A stretch of 64,000 nucleotides of DNA from Rhodococcus sovatensis. Lineage in GTDB: Bacteria > Actinomycetota > Actinomycetes > Mycobacteriales > Mycobacteriaceae. The position numbers were made by a program, and so were the translations under genes. The stretch covers positions 1,550,001 through 1,614,000 of the forward strand of contig NZ_CP147846.1 of the NCBI RefSeq assembly GCF_037327425.1, in the 5' to 3' direction. Under the pieces are notes generated by a model. That model was not told the origin of the DNA. It did not search any database and saw only the letters and a program-made list of their open reading frames with translations. Positions 8,505 to 16,323 of this stretch are shown here, piece by piece. Numbering within the stretch: the stretch's first letter is position 1; the number at the start of each line of letters is the position of its first letter.

Positions 8505-8951
8505 ATGGCCACGAAAGTTCTTGCCGAAATGCGTCCGCCGGTGTCGCCGCGCGCGCGAGTCCTACTGGGCCGAGCGGATGTATTGCTGTCCGGCTCTGTC
8601 GGCGCGGACACCGTCTCCGATCAATTTCTCGATTGCTACATGGCTGCTTTGCGGGGTGCTGCCGCGATCCTGGAGGCGGCGCCGATCTCCACCTCGCGCG
8701 CCCGGTCGCGTAGCGCGTGGGTGCTCCTGGCCAAGGCAGCTCCTGAACTCGAATCCTGGGCCGAGTACTTCTCTGGGTTCTCCTCCACGAGGGCTGCGTT
8801 GCAAGCTGGTGTGTCACGTTCGATCGACGCGAGCGCAGCGGACGAGTTCTACCGGGAGGTCGGGCGATTCCTTCATCTTGTCGAGGACTTCATCGGTGCC
8901 GAGTCTCGGTTGGACCGAGTGGCGTCCTATCCACGATCGATGTCGGCGTAA
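8505..8951 (+). CDS. SAV_6107-type HEPN domain protein
   Basis: 148-aa alpha-helical soluble protein resembling the actinobacterial SAV_6107 HEPN family. Recognisable features are ARVLLGRADVLL near residue 20, RAAAAILE-like helices and a Trp-rich ELESWAEYF segment. The start ATG 8505 has a GGAGG 9 nt upstream. The usual HEPN RNase Rx4-6H motif is not obvious, so nuclease activity should not be assumed. The gene stands alone. Its function is unknown; there is no adjacent nucleotidyltransferase of the MNT type. Confidence 0.7.
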   Translation: MATKVLAEMRPPVSPRARVLLGRADVLLSGSVGADTVSDQFLDCYMAALRGAAAILEAAPISTSRARSRSAWVLLAKAAPELESWAEYFSGFSSTRAALQAGVSRSIDASAADEFYREVGRFLHLVEDFIGAESRLDRVASYPRSMSA

Positions 8952-9205
8952 TTCGTTCCGAAGTGGTGTGTTCGGTAGCCCCTGATGTCGAATCGGCCTC
9001 CCGAGGTTCGCCAGAAGCATCCGGTTCTTGGGTGGGACTTGATCGCTGTACAGGGAAAATTTGGACATTCTCAGGAACACATCGACCGAGTAGGTGGTAA
9101 GCAGTCGATTCTGCTCGTATTATTGACAACAGGTAGCCGCCAAGGTCAGCTTCCCGTCGTTTCGCACCCGAAATGACTTTCAATATCTGTGCAGGGGGAG
9201 GTACC

Positions 9206-9640
9206 GTGCCACTCTCCGAGCACGAGCAGCGCATGCTCGACCAGATCGAGAGCGCTCTCTACGCCGAGGATCCCAAATTCGCGTCTCACGTGAGAAGCGG
9301 CCGTATGCGTACGGCTTCGAGCAAGCGTCGCTTTCAAGCGGCAGCTTTGTTCGTTTTGGGGCTTGTTTTACTTGTTGCCGGGTTGGCGCTGCCGTTCAAG
9401 CCCGGCGGATTCCCGGTCGTCAGTCTCGTCGGCTTCGCCTTCATGTTCGGGGCCGGGGTTCTGTTTCTACTCGGTGGGCCTGGGAAGGGCGGATCAGCAC
9501 CACAGGAAGACGCTGCGTCGAGCGGCGCAGCCGACTCCAAGAGTTCGGGCCAGAAGTCCAAGCCCAAGCCCGGGCGCAAAGGTGGCGGTTTCACATCGCG
9601 GATGGAGGATCGTTTCCGACGGCGATTCGAACAAGAGTAG
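9206..9640 (+). CDS. DUF3040 membrane protein
   Basis: 144-aa protein that begins MPLSEHEQRMLDQIE, the hallmark of the actinobacterial DUF3040 family. A charged cytoplasmic N-terminus (about residues 1-48) is followed by two closely spaced transmembrane helices (about 50-95). The C-terminal tail is Lys/Arg/Ser/Gly-rich and ends ERFRRRFEQE-like. The start GTG 9206 has GGGGGAG upstream. DUF3040 genes often sit just before mraZ in actinobacteria, as here. Function unknown. Confidence 0.85.
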   Translation: MPLSEHEQRMLDQIESALYAEDPKFASHVRSGRMRTASSKRRFQAAALFVLGLVLLVAGLALPFKPGGFPVVSLVGFAFMFGAGVLFLLGGPGKGGSAPQEDAASSGAADSKSSGQKSKPKPGRKGGGFTSRMEDRFRRRFEQE

Positions 9641-9739
9641 TCGGCCCAGCTCGGCCGACTGCAACCGTCGCTAGGCGACATACAAGAAGCATGAAGTACA
9701 TATCGGGTGCTCGGTAGCGAGCGCCAAGCTACAAGCACC

Positions 9740-9789
9740 AAACCACGAGAGCGGTGCCTACCTACGGGTAGGCACCGCTCTCGTGGTTT
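9740..9789 (+). terminator. Strong intrinsic terminator, possibly bidirectional
   Basis: A perfect 20-bp stem (9743-9762 with 9767-9786), loop TACG, flanked by AAA on the left and TTT on the right. It separates the DUF3040 gene from the dcw cluster. The T-tract is short (TTTCT) but the stem is very stable. Confidence 0.85.
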
Positions 9790-10146
9790 CTGTGTCTGCG
9801 TCCGGTGCGCGGTGCGGTGACACCTTCTGATTCAGGCACCTTCTCCCACCCGTCCCCACTCGATGGCGACGCGGAACCCCTCATCCCCACTTTCACCCAC
9901 CCGAACTACGTGTTGCGGCCGTCGATATGCAGAACGAGCCTATGAGCTGGAGTTTTGCGTGTTGGGCCGATGGCACGTTGCCAGGCATCGAGTGGCTGAG
10001 CCGCTGCAGGGAAAAGTTTCTCCACAATGAACCACTATGCTGACCTGGAGATTTTGGTGCAGGTCCCAAGATTTCCCTCTCGTCGGGATTGAAAGTGGGG
10101 GAAAGTGGGGTAAAGTGGTGACAGCGGAGAGAGTGGGAGGTGTCGA
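9790..10146 (+). promoter_or_regulatory. mraZ upstream region with proximal and distal MraZ-type boxes
   Basis: No gene is visible in this 357-bp stretch. Just before mraZ there are three GTGG(G/T) boxes at 10-bp spacing (10095, 10105, 10115), matching the known MraZ operator of GTGGG repeats with 5-nt spacers; a fourth GTGGG is at 10133. A -10-like TAAAGT (10111-10116) lies inside the boxes, so MraZ should repress its own operon. Further upstream, four CCCAC boxes in inverse orientation (9845, 9855, 9886, 9896) form two pairs with the same 10-bp spacing. Another -10-like TATGCT is at 10035-10040, and a GACCTG/CAGGTC dyad spans 10042-10065. Confidence 0.75.
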
Positions 10147-10578
10147 GTGTTTCTCGGTACCTACACGCCCAAGCTCGACGAGAAAGGTCGGCTCACGTTG
10201 CCGGCGAAGTTTCGCGAGGCGTTGGAGGACGGAGTGATGGTGAGCAAAGGGCAGGATCACAGCCTCGCCATCTACACCCGAGAGGCCTTCGCCGAGAAGG
10301 TCAGGAAGCTGACCGAAGCATCACGCTCCAATCCGGTTGCCCGCTCGTACATACGGCAATTGGGTGCAGGTACAGACGAGCAGAAGCTCGATGGGCAGGG
10401 ACGCATCACTCTCAGTCCCGACCATCGGCGGTATGCGGATCTGGAACGCAATGTCGTCGTGAACGGTTCGATCGAGTTCATCGAAATCTGGAACGACGAG
10501 GCTTGGGCTCGCTACTCGGCCGAGAGTGAGCAGAGCTTCTCGGACGCGATGGACGAGTCCTTGGAAGGAATCTTGTAG
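10147..10578 (+). CDS. mraZ: Transcriptional regulator MraZ
   Basis: 143 aa, the normal length. Two SpoVT/AbrB-like swapped-hairpin repeats are visible: LDEKGRLTLPAKFR (about residues 10-23) and LDGQGRITLSPDHR (about 80-93). MraZ forms a ring-shaped oligomer that binds GTGGG repeats and represses the dcw operon. The start GTG 10147 follows GGGAGG, and an array of such repeats lies immediately upstream. The gene heads the division and cell-wall cluster and is separated from rsmH by 216 bp carrying two tandem hairpins. Confidence 0.95.
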   Translation: MFLGTYTPKLDEKGRLTLPAKFREALEDGVMVSKGQDHSLAIYTREAFAEKVRKLTEASRSNPVARSYIRQLGAGTDEQKLDGQGRITLSPDHRRYADLERNVVVNGSIEFIEIWNDEAWARYSAESEQSFSDAMDESLEGIL

Positions 10579-10620
10579 CCCGCCTTCGGTCACCAGTCGA
10601 GTGCCGCGAGGCCTCTGCCC

Positions 10621-10697
10621 GATCAGAACCCTGACGTTCTTCCCCAACGCCAGGTTTCGAAGATCAGGACCCTGACGTTCTTCCCCAACGCCAGGTT
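10621..10697 (+). repeat. Two tandem 36-bp hairpin repeats between mraZ and rsmH
   Basis: Copies at 10621-10656 and 10662-10697 differ at one base and repeat with a 41-bp period. Each folds into a hairpin: arm CCTGACGTT, loop CTTCCCC, arm AACGCCAGG (10630-10654 and 10671-10695; one A-C mismatch per stem). No T-tract follows, so they are not ordinary terminators. They lie in the transcribed spacer and could act in RNA processing, attenuation or as protein-binding sites. Confidence 0.8.
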
Positions 10698-10794
10698 CCT
10701 ATCGGACAGGGACCTCGAAGCATTCGACACCATCATCTTTTCTACTGCGCGTCGAGCCGGCGGACGCGCAGAAGCTCGACCGGGAGGAATCATT

Positions 10795-11838
10795 GTGGAA
10801 GGCGAATCGACATCGCCCGTCCCGGATAGCGCTCCCCGGAAGTCCGGAGCAGCCGGAAGCTCGGAGCCCAAACACATTCCAGTGCGCCTCGAGCGCGCGG
10901 ACCAATTGCTCGGCCCGGCGCTGACCGCTGCAGTCGATCTCGGCGAATCGCCGGTGATGATCGACGCCACCCTCGGTCTCGGTGGGCACTCGGAGCACTT
11001 TCTTCGGTCGTATCCAACTGTGCGGCTCATCGGACTCGATCGCGATCCCGACGCCCTCGAACGGGCGCGAGCTCGACTGTCCGAGTTCTCGGACAGAACG
11101 ACTTTCGTGCATACGACATACGACGGAATCGCTGACGCGCTGGAAAACGCTGGGCTCGAGTCGATCGATTCGGTGCACGCCATCCTGTTCGACCTTGGTG
11201 TCTCCTCGATGCAGCTCGACGAGGCGGACCGAGGTTTTGCGTATTCCGTCGATGCTCCGCTGGACATGCGCATGGACCCGACCGTCGGTCTCACGGCCGC
11301 AGATGTGCTCAACACGTACACCCATGGAGAGATTGCGCGAGTGCTCAGCACCTACGGCGAGGAACGCTTCGCGGGTCGTATCGCGTCGGCGATTCTTCGG
11401 CGGCGTGAATCGGAGCCGTTCACTACCAGTGCGGCTTTGGTGGAACTGCTCTACGCATCCATTCCAGCAGCCACGCGGCGTACGGGTGGGCATCCGGCGA
11501 AGCGAACCTTCCAGGCATTGCGGATCGAAGTGAACGGCGAACTCGATTCGCTGGAAACAGCGGTACCTGCCGGTCTCGACGCGTTGACCGTAGGCGGACG
11601 GGTGGTGTTCATGTCGTATCAGTCGCTCGAAGACCGGGTCGTGAAGAAGGAACTGGCCCCGCGGGTCAAATCCCGTAGCCCGGAGGGTCTTCCAGTCGAG
11701 CTCCCGGGAATGGGTCCGGAGTTCCGGCTCCTGACCAAGGGCGCGGAACGCGCGTCCGAGCAAGAGATAGAAGAGAACCCGCGTTCGGCACCTGTGCGCT
11801 TGCGCGCCGCCGAGCGAATTGCGAGGAGATCGGCATGA
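10795..11838 (+). CDS. rsmH: 16S rRNA (cytosine-1402-N4)-methyltransferase RsmH
   Basis: 347 aa. The SAM-binding loop is DATLGLGGHS (about residues 57-66), then GLDRDPDAL, FDLGVSSMQLDEADRGF and RTGGHPAKRTFQALRIEVN, all family signatures (old name MraW). It methylates N4 of C1402 in the small ribosomal subunit. The first 25 residues are a low-complexity extension. The start GTG 10795 has GGGAGGAA 5 nt upstream. The stop overlaps the ftsL start by 4 bp. Confidence 0.95.
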   Translation: MEGESTSPVPDSAPRKSGAAGSSEPKHIPVRLERADQLLGPALTAAVDLGESPVMIDATLGLGGHSEHFLRSYPTVRLIGLDRDPDALERARARLSEFSDRTTFVHTTYDGIADALENAGLESIDSVHAILFDLGVSSMQLDEADRGFAYSVDAPLDMRMDPTVGLTAADVLNTYTHGEIARVLSTYGEERFAGRIASAILRRRESEPFTTSAALVELLYASIPAATRRTGGHPAKRTFQALRIEVNGELDSLETAVPAGLDALTVGGRVVFMSYQSLEDRVVKKELAPRVKSRSPEGLPVELPGMGPEFRLLTKGAERASEQEIEENPRSAPVRLRAAERIARRSA

Positions 11839-12614
11839 CAATTACCTCGAGTTCGCCGCGTACGAAGCGTCGGCCCCGGTCCAACGGATCCACGCCAGGA
11901 TCTTCTCGCTCAGGAGCCGCCGCCCGTGCATACGAGCGTCGGCAGCAGCGTGCCATATCGCTTGGTGGAGAATCGGTTTCCAATAGTCATGCAACTGCGC
12001 GCACCGGACTGTCGACCACGGCAATCACTGCGCGCATCCCGTTCGTGGCATTGATCATCGGTTTGTTGTCGCTCGGTCTTGGCTTGACTCTGCTGCTCAC
12101 GACGAGATCGGCGGGGGACTCGTACGACCTCTCGGAAGCCAAGTCGCAGAACGAGCGTCTCGTGCAGGAACGCGCTTCCCTGCAGCGTGATGTCGAGCTG
12201 GCCGACTCCGCACCCGAGTTGGCGCGCAAAGCTGCTGAACAAGGCATGATCCCGGCGTTGAACGCTGCCCGGATCGTCGTGGGTGAAGACGGAGCGATTC
12301 AGGTGGTAGGTACTCCAGCCCCTGCGCAGGGCAACCCTGTCGCCCCGTTGGATCCGGTCGAGTCGCAGGGGACCTCACAATCGTCGAACTCCGAAGCGCG
12401 AAACTCGTTGCAGCCGCGGAACCAGACGTCGAGCCCGGCCCGATCCGCATCGGCACCAGGCGGCGCCCCGGCGAGCGGTAACTCGGGGACCGTAACCCCA
12501 CCAGTCACTTCCGCCACGCCGAACGCATCGAATAACGCGCCAAGCGCAGCCCTCGGTGAACAATTGGTTCCCATGAGCATCCCGTCGGCAAGTCCTTCGG
12601 GTAGTCGGCAGTGA
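11835..12614 (+). CDS. ftsL: Cell division protein FtsL-like (bitopic)
   Basis: 259 aa, membrane-anchored and poorly conserved as is usual for FtsL. A basic cytoplasmic N-terminus (about 1-55) is followed by one transmembrane helix (about 62-87) and then a short heptad-rich coil (SEAKSQNERLVQERASLQRDV). The last 130 residues are Pro/Ser/Asn/Gly-rich and probably disordered, as in the mycobacterial homologue. Position between rsmH and pbpB defines it. It should form the FtsQ-L-B-type complex that activates FtsW and PbpB. Start ATG overlaps the rsmH stop; its own stop overlaps the pbpB start. Confidence 0.82.
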   Translation: MTITSSSPRTKRRPRSNGSTPGSSRSGAAARAYERRQQRAISLGGESVSNSHATARTGLSTTAITARIPFVALIIGLLSLGLGLTLLLTTRSAGDSYDLSEAKSQNERLVQERASLQRDVELADSAPELARKAAEQGMIPALNAARIVVGEDGAIQVVGTPAPAQGNPVAPLDPVESQGTSQSSNSEARNSLQPRNQTSSPARSASAPGGAPASGNSGTVTPPVTSATPNASNNAPSAALGEQLVPMSIPSASPSGSRQ

Positions 12615-14557
12615 CCAGGCCGACCACCGGGACGCCTCGTCGTAGTCCGTTGCCTCGAAACTCGGCGAGTGGGAATGCAGCGGCTCAGGGTCGTCGCCCC
12701 GCAGCGTCCCGCAGGCAGGGAAGTCACCCCGTTCGTCCGCGTCCGCGCAGCCGGTTCGATGCATCGTCCTTCGTATTCCGAAACGGTTTCGGCCGAATCG
12801 TCATGTTCGGAGTGCTCGCCGTCGTTGCCCTTCAGCTGCTGTGGATCATGGGCGTCGACGGACATCGTCTGTCCGCCGAGGCGGCGTCCCAGCGCACGAC
12901 GACACTCGTCGACCCAGCCACTCGCGGTTCCATCACGGATCGAAACGGCAAGCCGATCGCATTCACGATGGAAGCGAAAGCGCTTACATTCCAACCAGTT
13001 CGAGTGCGCAAAGAACTGGAAGAGGCGCGGGCGAAGGATCCGACCAAGCCTGCGACGGACGACAGGCTTGCCGAAATCGCCGCGGGAATTCACGACGAAT
13101 TGGGCGACATCGCGAACGAGAAGGACATTCTCGCGAAGTTGAAGAGCAACGACACGTTTACGTACCTCGTGCGTGGGGTCGATTCGACGATCGCCACCGA
13201 CATCAGCGAGAAGTTCAACGAAGTCGGTCTCGAACGCCAGGACATCCGTGAATACCCGGGTGGATCGCTCGCCGCCAACATCGTCGGCGCGACCGGCTGG
13301 GACGGACACGGTCTGCTCGGGTTGGAAGATTCGCTCGATTCGACACTGGCCGGAACCGATGGGTCCCAGACCTACGATCGGGGTTCCGACGGGGCTGTCA
13401 TCCCGGGCAGTTGGCGAGACAAGCAGACCGCGGTCAACGGATCGGGCGTCGAGTTGACCATCGATGCAGACCTTCAGTACTACGTGCAGCAGCAGGTTCA
13501 ACTCGCAAAGGACTTGTCCGGCGCGAAGAATGCGTCAGCGTTCGTGCAGGACGCGCACACCGGCGAAGTGTTGGCAATGTCCAACGACAACACGTTCAAT
13601 CCTGGCATCGGAGTCGGCAACAACGACGCGAACAAGGAAATGGGTAATCTTGCTGTTTCCACGCCGTTCGAACCTGGCTCGGTCAACAAGATCATCACAG
13701 CTGCTGCAGCGATCGAGTACGGACTGACTACTCCCGACGAAGTCCTCCAGGTGCCCGGCAACATCTTCATGTCCGGTGTCTCGGTCAAGGATGCATGGGA
13801 CCACAACGTCGCCCCTTACACATCGACCGGAGTGTTCGGGAAGTCTTCGAACGTCGGCACCCTGATGCTCGCTCAGCGAGTGGGCGAGGACCGGTACGCC
13901 GATATGCTCGCGCGGTTCGGGCTGGGGCAGCGAAGCGATGTCGGACTGCCCGGTGAAAGTGCCGGCAGTGTGCCCAGCCGCGACCAGTGGTCCGGTGGCA
14001 CGTTCGCCAATCTGCCCATCGGGCAGGGCCTGTCGATGACGTTGCTGCAGATGACCGCGATGTACCAGGCGATCGCGAACGACGGAATGCGTATACCTCC
14101 TCGAATCGTCAAGTCGACGGTGGACCCAGGGGGCAACAGGACCGAGACCGAACAGCCGGAGGGTGTGTACGTCGTGAGCCCGCAGACGGCATCGACGGTT
14201 CGCGACATGTTTCGTGCGGTCACTCAGGACGACAACGGAAATCAGCGCGGCACAGGAGTCGCCGCAGGAATTCCCGGTTATCAGATCAGTGGCAAGACCG
14301 GCACCGCACAGCAGGTGGACCCGGCATGCAAGTGCTACTCCAACTCGAACTACTGGATCACCTTCGCCGGAATCGCACCCGCGGATGATCCGCGCTACGT
14401 GATCGGAATCATGCTCGACGCACCCACTCGAAGCGCCGACGGTTCCGGCGGCCAGTCGGCAGCGCCTCTGTTCCACAACATCGCAAGCTGGATGCTTCAG
14501 CGTGACAGTGTTCCGTTGTCAGCAGCGAGTCCGAAACTGGTGCTGCAGGCCGACTGA
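12611..14557 (+). CDS. pbpB: Division-specific transpeptidase PbpB (FtsI, PBP3)
   Basis: 648-aa class B penicillin-binding protein that crosslinks septal peptidoglycan. A 60-residue basic tail and one transmembrane anchor (about 65-82) precede the dimerisation domain (from RGSITDRNG) and the transpeptidase domain. Catalytic motifs are SVNK (residues 357-360, nucleophile Ser357), SSN (412-414) and KTGT (562-565). A CKC cysteine pair lies a little after KTGT. The GTG start overlaps ftsL by GTGA. It works with FtsW, which is five genes downstream. Confidence 0.95.
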   Translation: MTRPTTGTPRRSPLPRNSASGNAAAQGRRPAASRRQGSHPVRPRPRSRFDASSFVFRNGFGRIVMFGVLAVVALQLLWIMGVDGHRLSAEAASQRTTTLVDPATRGSITDRNGKPIAFTMEAKALTFQPVRVRKELEEARAKDPTKPATDDRLAEIAAGIHDELGDIANEKDILAKLKSNDTFTYLVRGVDSTIATDISEKFNEVGLERQDIREYPGGSLAANIVGATGWDGHGLLGLEDSLDSTLAGTDGSQTYDRGSDGAVIPGSWRDKQTAVNGSGVELTIDADLQYYVQQQVQLAKDLSGAKNASAFVQDAHTGEVLAMSNDNTFNPGIGVGNNDANKEMGNLAVSTPFEPGSVNKIITAAAAIEYGLTTPDEVLQVPGNIFMSGVSVKDAWDHNVAPYTSTGVFGKSSNVGTLMLAQRVGEDRYADMLARFGLGQRSDVGLPGESAGSVPSRDQWSGGTFANLPIGQGLSMTLLQMTAMYQAIANDGMRIPPRIVKSTVDPGGNRTETEQPEGVYVVSPQTASTVRDMFRAVTQDDNGNQRGTGVAAGIPGYQISGKTGTAQQVDPACKCYSNSNYWITFAGIAPADDPRYVIGIMLDAPTRSADGSGGQSAAPLFHNIASWMLQRDSVPLSAASPKLVLQAD

Positions 14558-14721
14558 CCCCACCCGCACCCTCAGGCGTGGGTCGGGGGTCCGACCGCCG
14601 AACACTCGCCGGTAACCTGACACGTCGGCCTTGCGCGCCTAACCGATGCAGTGGAAGGCGTGCTCGGCTCGTCCGCGCGCGAACCGCAGCCTACTTTCGT
14701 AGCCGAGCAGAAAGGAGCACA

Positions 14722-16323
14722 GTGTCCGTGCCAGCAGACCCGCAGCCTGCTCCGTCGTCGTCTCGTCCTTCGAGACCGCCACAGACCCCGGTCGAGAACA
14801 TCGCTGCCGCTGCGGCAGCAGAGTTGGTGCCTGCGGCGGACGGGGCTCGAGGGCTCGTCACGGGTGTCGAACTTCGTGCTCAGGGAATCCTTGCCGGGGA
14901 CCTGTTCGCGGCGCTGCCCGGATCGTCGGCACACGGCGCATCCTTTGCGTCCGACGCGATAGAGCGGGGTGCCGTCGCTATCTTCACCGACAGGGCCGGC
15001 CTCGGCATTGTGCGAGAGAAGTTCGACAGGCTCCCGGTGCCCGTCTTGGTGCACGAGCATCCGCGAACCGTGCTCGGTCGAGTATCCGCGCTGGTCTACG
15101 GCAATCCGTCCGAGAAGATGACGGTCATCGGAATCACCGGTACTTCGGGAAAGACCACGACGGCGTATCTGTTGGAAGCCGCCTTGAGTGCAGCCGGTCG
15201 GCGCACCGGGTTGATCGGCACCATCGAAACCAGGATCGCGGGCATGCGGGTACCGAGTGCGCTCACGACCCCGGAAGCACCGCACCTGCATGCCTTGTTC
15301 GCATTGATGGTCGAACGCGGCCTCGACACCGTCGTGATGGAAGTCTCGAGTCACGCTCTCTCCCTCGGCCGGGTGGACGGCACTGTCTTCTCGGTCGGTG
15401 CTTTCACTAATTTGTCGCAGGATCACCTCGACTTCCACGGCACGCTCGAGGAGTACTTCCTGGCCAAGAGCAGGCTGTTCGCAGTCGATTCACGGGTACG
15501 GACGCGATCGGCCGTGGTGTGTGTCGACGATGTCTGGGGCAGGCGAATGGCGGAGATCGCCGACTCTGCCGGATCGATCCTGCTCACCGTGTCGGTGAAC
15601 GCTGAATCGGACTGGACAGTGGCGGACTGGTCGAAAGACCCGACCGGCAATCAGAACTTCACGCTCGTCGAGCCCTCGGGGAGTCGTCACGAGGCATCGA
15701 TTCGTCTGCCCGGCCGCTACAACGTCGCCAACGCCGTCCTTGCCGCGGCGATCTGTGCGGCCGCAGGTGTCGACGTGCGGCGAGCGATCGACGGAATGGC
15801 GGAAGTCGACGTTCCTGGGCGCGTTCAGCGAATCTCACGAGGCCAGGGCTTCTTGGCGGTCGTCGACTACGCACACAAGCCAGCCGCGGTGGAGGCAGTG
15901 ATCGAGACGCTTCGCGAACAGACCGAAGGAAGAATCGCCGTCGTCCTCGGAGCCGGCGGTGATCGTGACAAGGCCAAGCGGCCGCTGATGGGTGCCGCAG
16001 GCGCCAGAGGCGCAGATCTGCTGGTCATCACCGATGACAATCCGCGCTCCGAGGACCCGGACGTCATCCGTGACGCAGTGCAGGCCGGGGCTCTGGAGGT
16101 GGATGAGGACGTTCGAGCCGAAGTCAGAAACGTTGCCGGTCGAGGGTCCGCAATTGCCGAGGCGGTCCAGTGGGCACGCGAAGGAGACGTCGTTCTCGTG
16201 GCGGGTAAAGGCCACGAAATCGGACAGGACATCGGCGGAGTGAAGTATCCCTTCGACGACAGGGTCGTACTGGCCGACGCCATCGATCGCAGGATCGCCG
16301 AACAAGCAAGGGCCGGTTCGTGA
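14722..16323 (+). CDS. murE: UDP-MurNAc-tripeptide synthetase MurE
   Basis: 533 aa. Adds the third stem-peptide residue to UDP-MurNAc-L-Ala-D-Glu in the cytoplasm. The ATP loop is ITGTSGKTTT, followed by the middle-domain TTPEAPHLH and EVSSHALSLGRVDG. The DDNPRSEDP motif specifies meso-diaminopimelate, in line with the actinobacterial cell wall. The start GTG 14722 has AAAGGAG about 5 nt upstream. The frame is open further upstream but with no family-like sequence. The 164-bp gap after pbpB holds no gene. The stop overlaps murF. Confidence 0.95.
   Translation: MSVPADPQPAPSSSRPSRPPQTPVENIAAAAAAELVPAADGARGLVTGVELRAQGILAGDLFAALPGSSAHGASFASDAIERGAVAIFTDRAGLGIVREKFDRLPVPVLVHEHPRTVLGRVSALVYGNPSEKMTVIGITGTSGKTTTAYLLEAALSAAGRRTGLIGTIETRIAGMRVPSALTTPEAPHLHALFALMVERGLDTVVMEVSSHALSLGRVDGTVFSVGAFTNLSQDHLDFHGTLEEYFLAKSRLFAVDSRVRTRSAVVCVDDVWGRRMAEIADSAGSILLTVSVNAESDWTVADWSKDPTGNQNFTLVEPSGSRHEASIRLPGRYNVANAVLAAAICAAAGVDVRRAIDGMAEVDVPGRVQRISRGQGFLAVVDYAHKPAAVEAVIETLREQTEGRIAVVLGAGGDRDKAKRPLMGAAGARGADLLVITDDNPRSEDPDVIRDAVQAGALEVDEDVRAEVRNVAGRGSAIAEAVQWAREGDVVLVAGKGHEIGQDIGGVKYPFDDRVVLADAIDRRIAEQARAGS

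Noticed and set aside
8985..9176. A 63-codon plus-strand frame between the HEPN and DUF3040 genes
   Set aside because: No Shine-Dalgarno, no family-like features and ordinary non-coding codon use. TTGACA at 9123-9128 lacks a fitting -10.
10699..11841. A minus-strand open frame of 380 codons opposite rsmH
   Set aside because: It is antisense to a conserved gene with clear catalytic motifs.
14558..14721. A terminator-like dyad after pbpB (ACCCGC and GCGTGGGT sequence)
   Set aside because: The stem is short and mismatched, and the downstream murE is expected to be in the same operon.
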